From: Pseudanabaena sp. CAN_BIN31
Lineage (GTDB): Bacteria > Cyanobacteriota > Cyanobacteriia > Pseudanabaenales > Pseudanabaenaceae
Reading direction: 5' to 3'
Assembly: GCA_026785865.1 (NCBI GenBank)
Contig: JAJAZG010000069.1
Span: 1 to 6,970 of the forward strand
DNA: 6,970 nt
Position 1 is the first letter of the stretch. Every line of letters begins with the position of its first letter. The notes below the pieces were generated by a model. It was not told the DNA's origin. It was given only the letters and a program-made list of their open reading frames with translations, and searched no databases. Positions 5,577-6,970 of the stretch are shown here, in pieces. The translations under genes and the position numbers were made by a program.

Positions 5577-6704
5577 ATGCCAAACCCTATTTTAAGTGCT
5601 GCCTATCAATATGGGGTGCGTCCCCTGTTGTTTTCCCTTGATCCTGAAGCAGCACATCGTCTCGCGATCGCCACTTGTCATCAAATTAGTGAGTCAACCA
5701 CACTCCAAGCGATCGCTAAGTCCGCCTTTTACTATAGCGATTCACGGTTGTCTCAAACCCTATGGAACCTAAAATTTGAGAATCCTGTGGGCTTAGCCGC
5801 AGGCTTTGATAAAAATGCTGAGGCGATCGGGGCATGGTCAAATCTGGGATTTGGGTTTGCGGAAGTGGGGACGATTACAGCACTGGCTCAATCGGGCAAT
5901 CCGCAGCCGCGTTTGTTTCGTTTACCCAGCGATCGCGCCGTTTTAAATCGTATGGGTTTTAATAATCACGGTGCAGCCACGGCGGCGGTGGATATTAAAA
6001 ATTATTTACAAGCTCATAAGCTGAGTATTCCTCTCGGCATTAATCTCGGCAAGTCTAAAGTTACAGAAATTGCCGATGCTAAATTTGACTATGCCGAAAG
6101 CTTGCGATCACTTTACGATTTTGGCGACTATTTTGTAGTGAATGTTAGTTCGCCGAACACGCCCAATTTACGCGACTTGCAAGCAACCGATCACCTATGC
6201 GCGATCCTTGCGGAACTACAGCCAATCAATACACAGAACAAACCGATCTTAGTAAAAATTGCGCCTGACTTAAATGATGCCGATATTATCGAAGTTGTGA
6301 AGGCAAGCCAAGCCTATGGCGTAGCAGGAATCATCGCCACGAACACAACGATTTCACGTCAAAATTTAACAACTACCCATCTATCAATCACGGGTAAACC
6401 TGTCACGGAAGAAGCTGGCGGAATTAGCGGTCAACCTGTACGCGATCGCTCTTTAGAAGTGATTCGCCTGATCTGGCAAACCACGCAGGGCAGCTTACCG
6501 ATCATCGGTGTGGGCGGCATTTTTACGGCCGAGGATGCTTGGCAAAAAATTATTGCTGGCGCGGCGATCGTGCAAGTCTATACGGGGCTAATTTATGAGG
6601 GCCCAATGATAGTAAAGAATATATTGCAAGGTTTAGTTGCGAAGCTTGAAGCCAATGGCTTAGATAATATTCAACAGGCGATCGGGCTAGGCGAGCGCGA
6701 GTAA
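5577..6704 (+). CDS. pyrD: Dihydroorotate dehydrogenase (quinone), class 2
   Basis: Oxidises dihydroorotate to orotate in pyrimidine synthesis, using FMN and passing electrons to membrane quinone. Counting from the ATG at 5577 the protein has 375 residues, in the class 2 range. The N-terminal helical extension (about 1-35, YQYGVRPLLFSLDPEAAHRL), typical of the membrane-associating class, precedes the barrel. Motifs: NPVGLAAGFDKN (69-80), EVGTIT (96-101), GNPQPRLFRLP (107-117), NRMGFNN (124-130), NVSSPNTPNLR (189-199) with Ser192 as the likely catalytic base, Lys227 in VKIAPDL, TNTT (255-258), GGISGQP (281-287), GVGGI (311-315) and QVYTGLIYEGP (333-343). An in-frame TTG at 5532 would add 15 residues, but it would place the leader hairpins in coding sequence and the added residues do not look like the family. 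No Shine-Dalgarno site is seen. It is divergent from gvpG. Confidence 0.95.
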   Translation: MPNPILSAAYQYGVRPLLFSLDPEAAHRLAIATCHQISESTTLQAIAKSAFYYSDSRLSQTLWNLKFENPVGLAAGFDKNAEAIGAWSNLGFGFAEVGTITALAQSGNPQPRLFRLPSDRAVLNRMGFNNHGAATAAVDIKNYLQAHKLSIPLGINLGKSKVTEIADAKFDYAESLRSLYDFGDYFVVNVSSPNTPNLRDLQATDHLCAILAELQPINTQNKPILVKIAPDLNDADIIEVVKASQAYGVAGIIATNTTISRQNLTTTHLSITGKPVTEEAGGISGQPVRDRSLEVIRLIWQTTQGSLPIIGVGGIFTAEDAWQKIIAGAAIVQVYTGLIYEGPMIVKNILQGLVAKLEANGLDNIQQAIGLGERE

Positions 6705-6726
6705 TACGAACAAACGACCACCGACC

Positions 6727-6765
6727 CCAAAAAGCACTAGCTCACCGTGCGCTAGTGCTTTTTGG
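6727..6765. terminator. bidirectional terminator between pyrD and the convergent gene
   Basis: CCAAAAAGCACTAGC (6727-6741) pairs perfectly with 6751-6765 (15 pairs) around a 9-nt loop. T5 in the right arm and TTTT just after serve the pyrD transcript, and the mirrored A5 run serves the minus-strand gene whose stop is at 6779. It sits 22 nt after the pyrD stop. Confidence 0.75.
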
Positions 6766-6778
6766 CTTTTAACGGTTT

Positions 6779-6970
6779 TTAAGCTTCGATGATTACTCGA
6801 AGGTTACCGTGTTTTTTATTAACTCGACAGGTAGTCACATCGCTGGCACGAGTACCAGAGCGTTCAAAATCTAGATCTAAAACCGCTTTTCCAATTCGTA
6901 GGTTATGAATTGAGAGCTGATGGATGGATGGTGGTAAGGCAGGATCGATGATATAAAGTTTCTCAGCAGG
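6779..6970 (-). CDS. Probable amylo-alpha-1,6-glucosidase (glycogen debranching), C-terminal fragment
   Basis: The last 63 codons of a gene entering from the right edge. The translation contains YIIDPALPPSIHQLSIHNLR, then IGKAVLDLDFERSG and a beta-rich end GNLRVIIEA before TAA. The pattern 'LP..L..L.I.NLR.G.A..DL.F.R.G......V....G.L.V.I' is the usual C-terminal beta-sandwich of bacterial proteins annotated as glycogen-debranching amylo-alpha-1,6-glucosidase. Such enzymes cleave alpha-1,6 branch points of glycogen, the cyanobacterial carbon store. The catalytic barrel is outside the window, so the function rests on the tail alone; another glycoside hydrolase with the same tail is possible. It converges on pyrD, with the shared hairpin at 6727-6765 between them. 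A short GGAT repeat at 6920-6929 encodes part of PPSIHQ and looks incidental. Confidence 0.72.
   Translation of the reverse strand, partial: PAEKLYIIDPALPPSIHQLSIHNLRIGKAVLDLDFERSGTRASDVTTCRVNKKHGNLRVIIEA

Overview
The window comes from a cyanobacterium, most likely a gas-vacuolate filamentous type such as Pseudanabaena or a relative. The octamer GCGATCGC (the cyanobacterial HIP1 palindrome) occurs about 17 times in 7 kb, where chance predicts about 0.1. The precorrin-8X methylmutase and GvpG proteins also look cyanobacterial. The genus is an inference; the phylum is well supported. Most genes lack a clear Shine-Dalgarno sequence.

Left edge (1-545): the 5' end of mnmE (tRNA-modification GTPase) on the minus strand, then a 306-nt divergent gap. 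The gap holds a candidate mnmE promoter, a 101-nt element bounded by perfect 12-nt inverted repeats with a 20-nt palindrome inside, and an AT-rich stretch before the next gene.

Signalling pair (546-4395): a 925-residue hybrid histidine kinase with LOV (blue-light type, photoactive Cys92), GAF, HisKA, HATPase, receiver and HPt domains. It is followed after 52 nt, with no terminator, by a receiver-GGDEF diguanylate cyclase with an intact active site and an intact inhibitory site. Read together, they look like a complete light-to-cyclic-di-GMP phosphorelay. This is the most interesting content of the window. A perfect 45-nt palindromic terminator ends the unit.

Metabolic and structural genes (4559-6970): cobH/cbiC (cobalamin ring synthesis, plus), a stand-alone gvpG (gas vesicle protein, minus, convergent with cobH), pyrD (class 2 dihydroorotate dehydrogenase, plus, divergent from gvpG) and the 3' end of a probable glycogen-debranching amylo-alpha-1,6-glucosidase (minus, convergent with pyrD). 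These genes look functionally unrelated to one another, as is common in cyanobacteria. Nearly every gap here contains a strong hairpin, and several share a small TGCGC-containing core.
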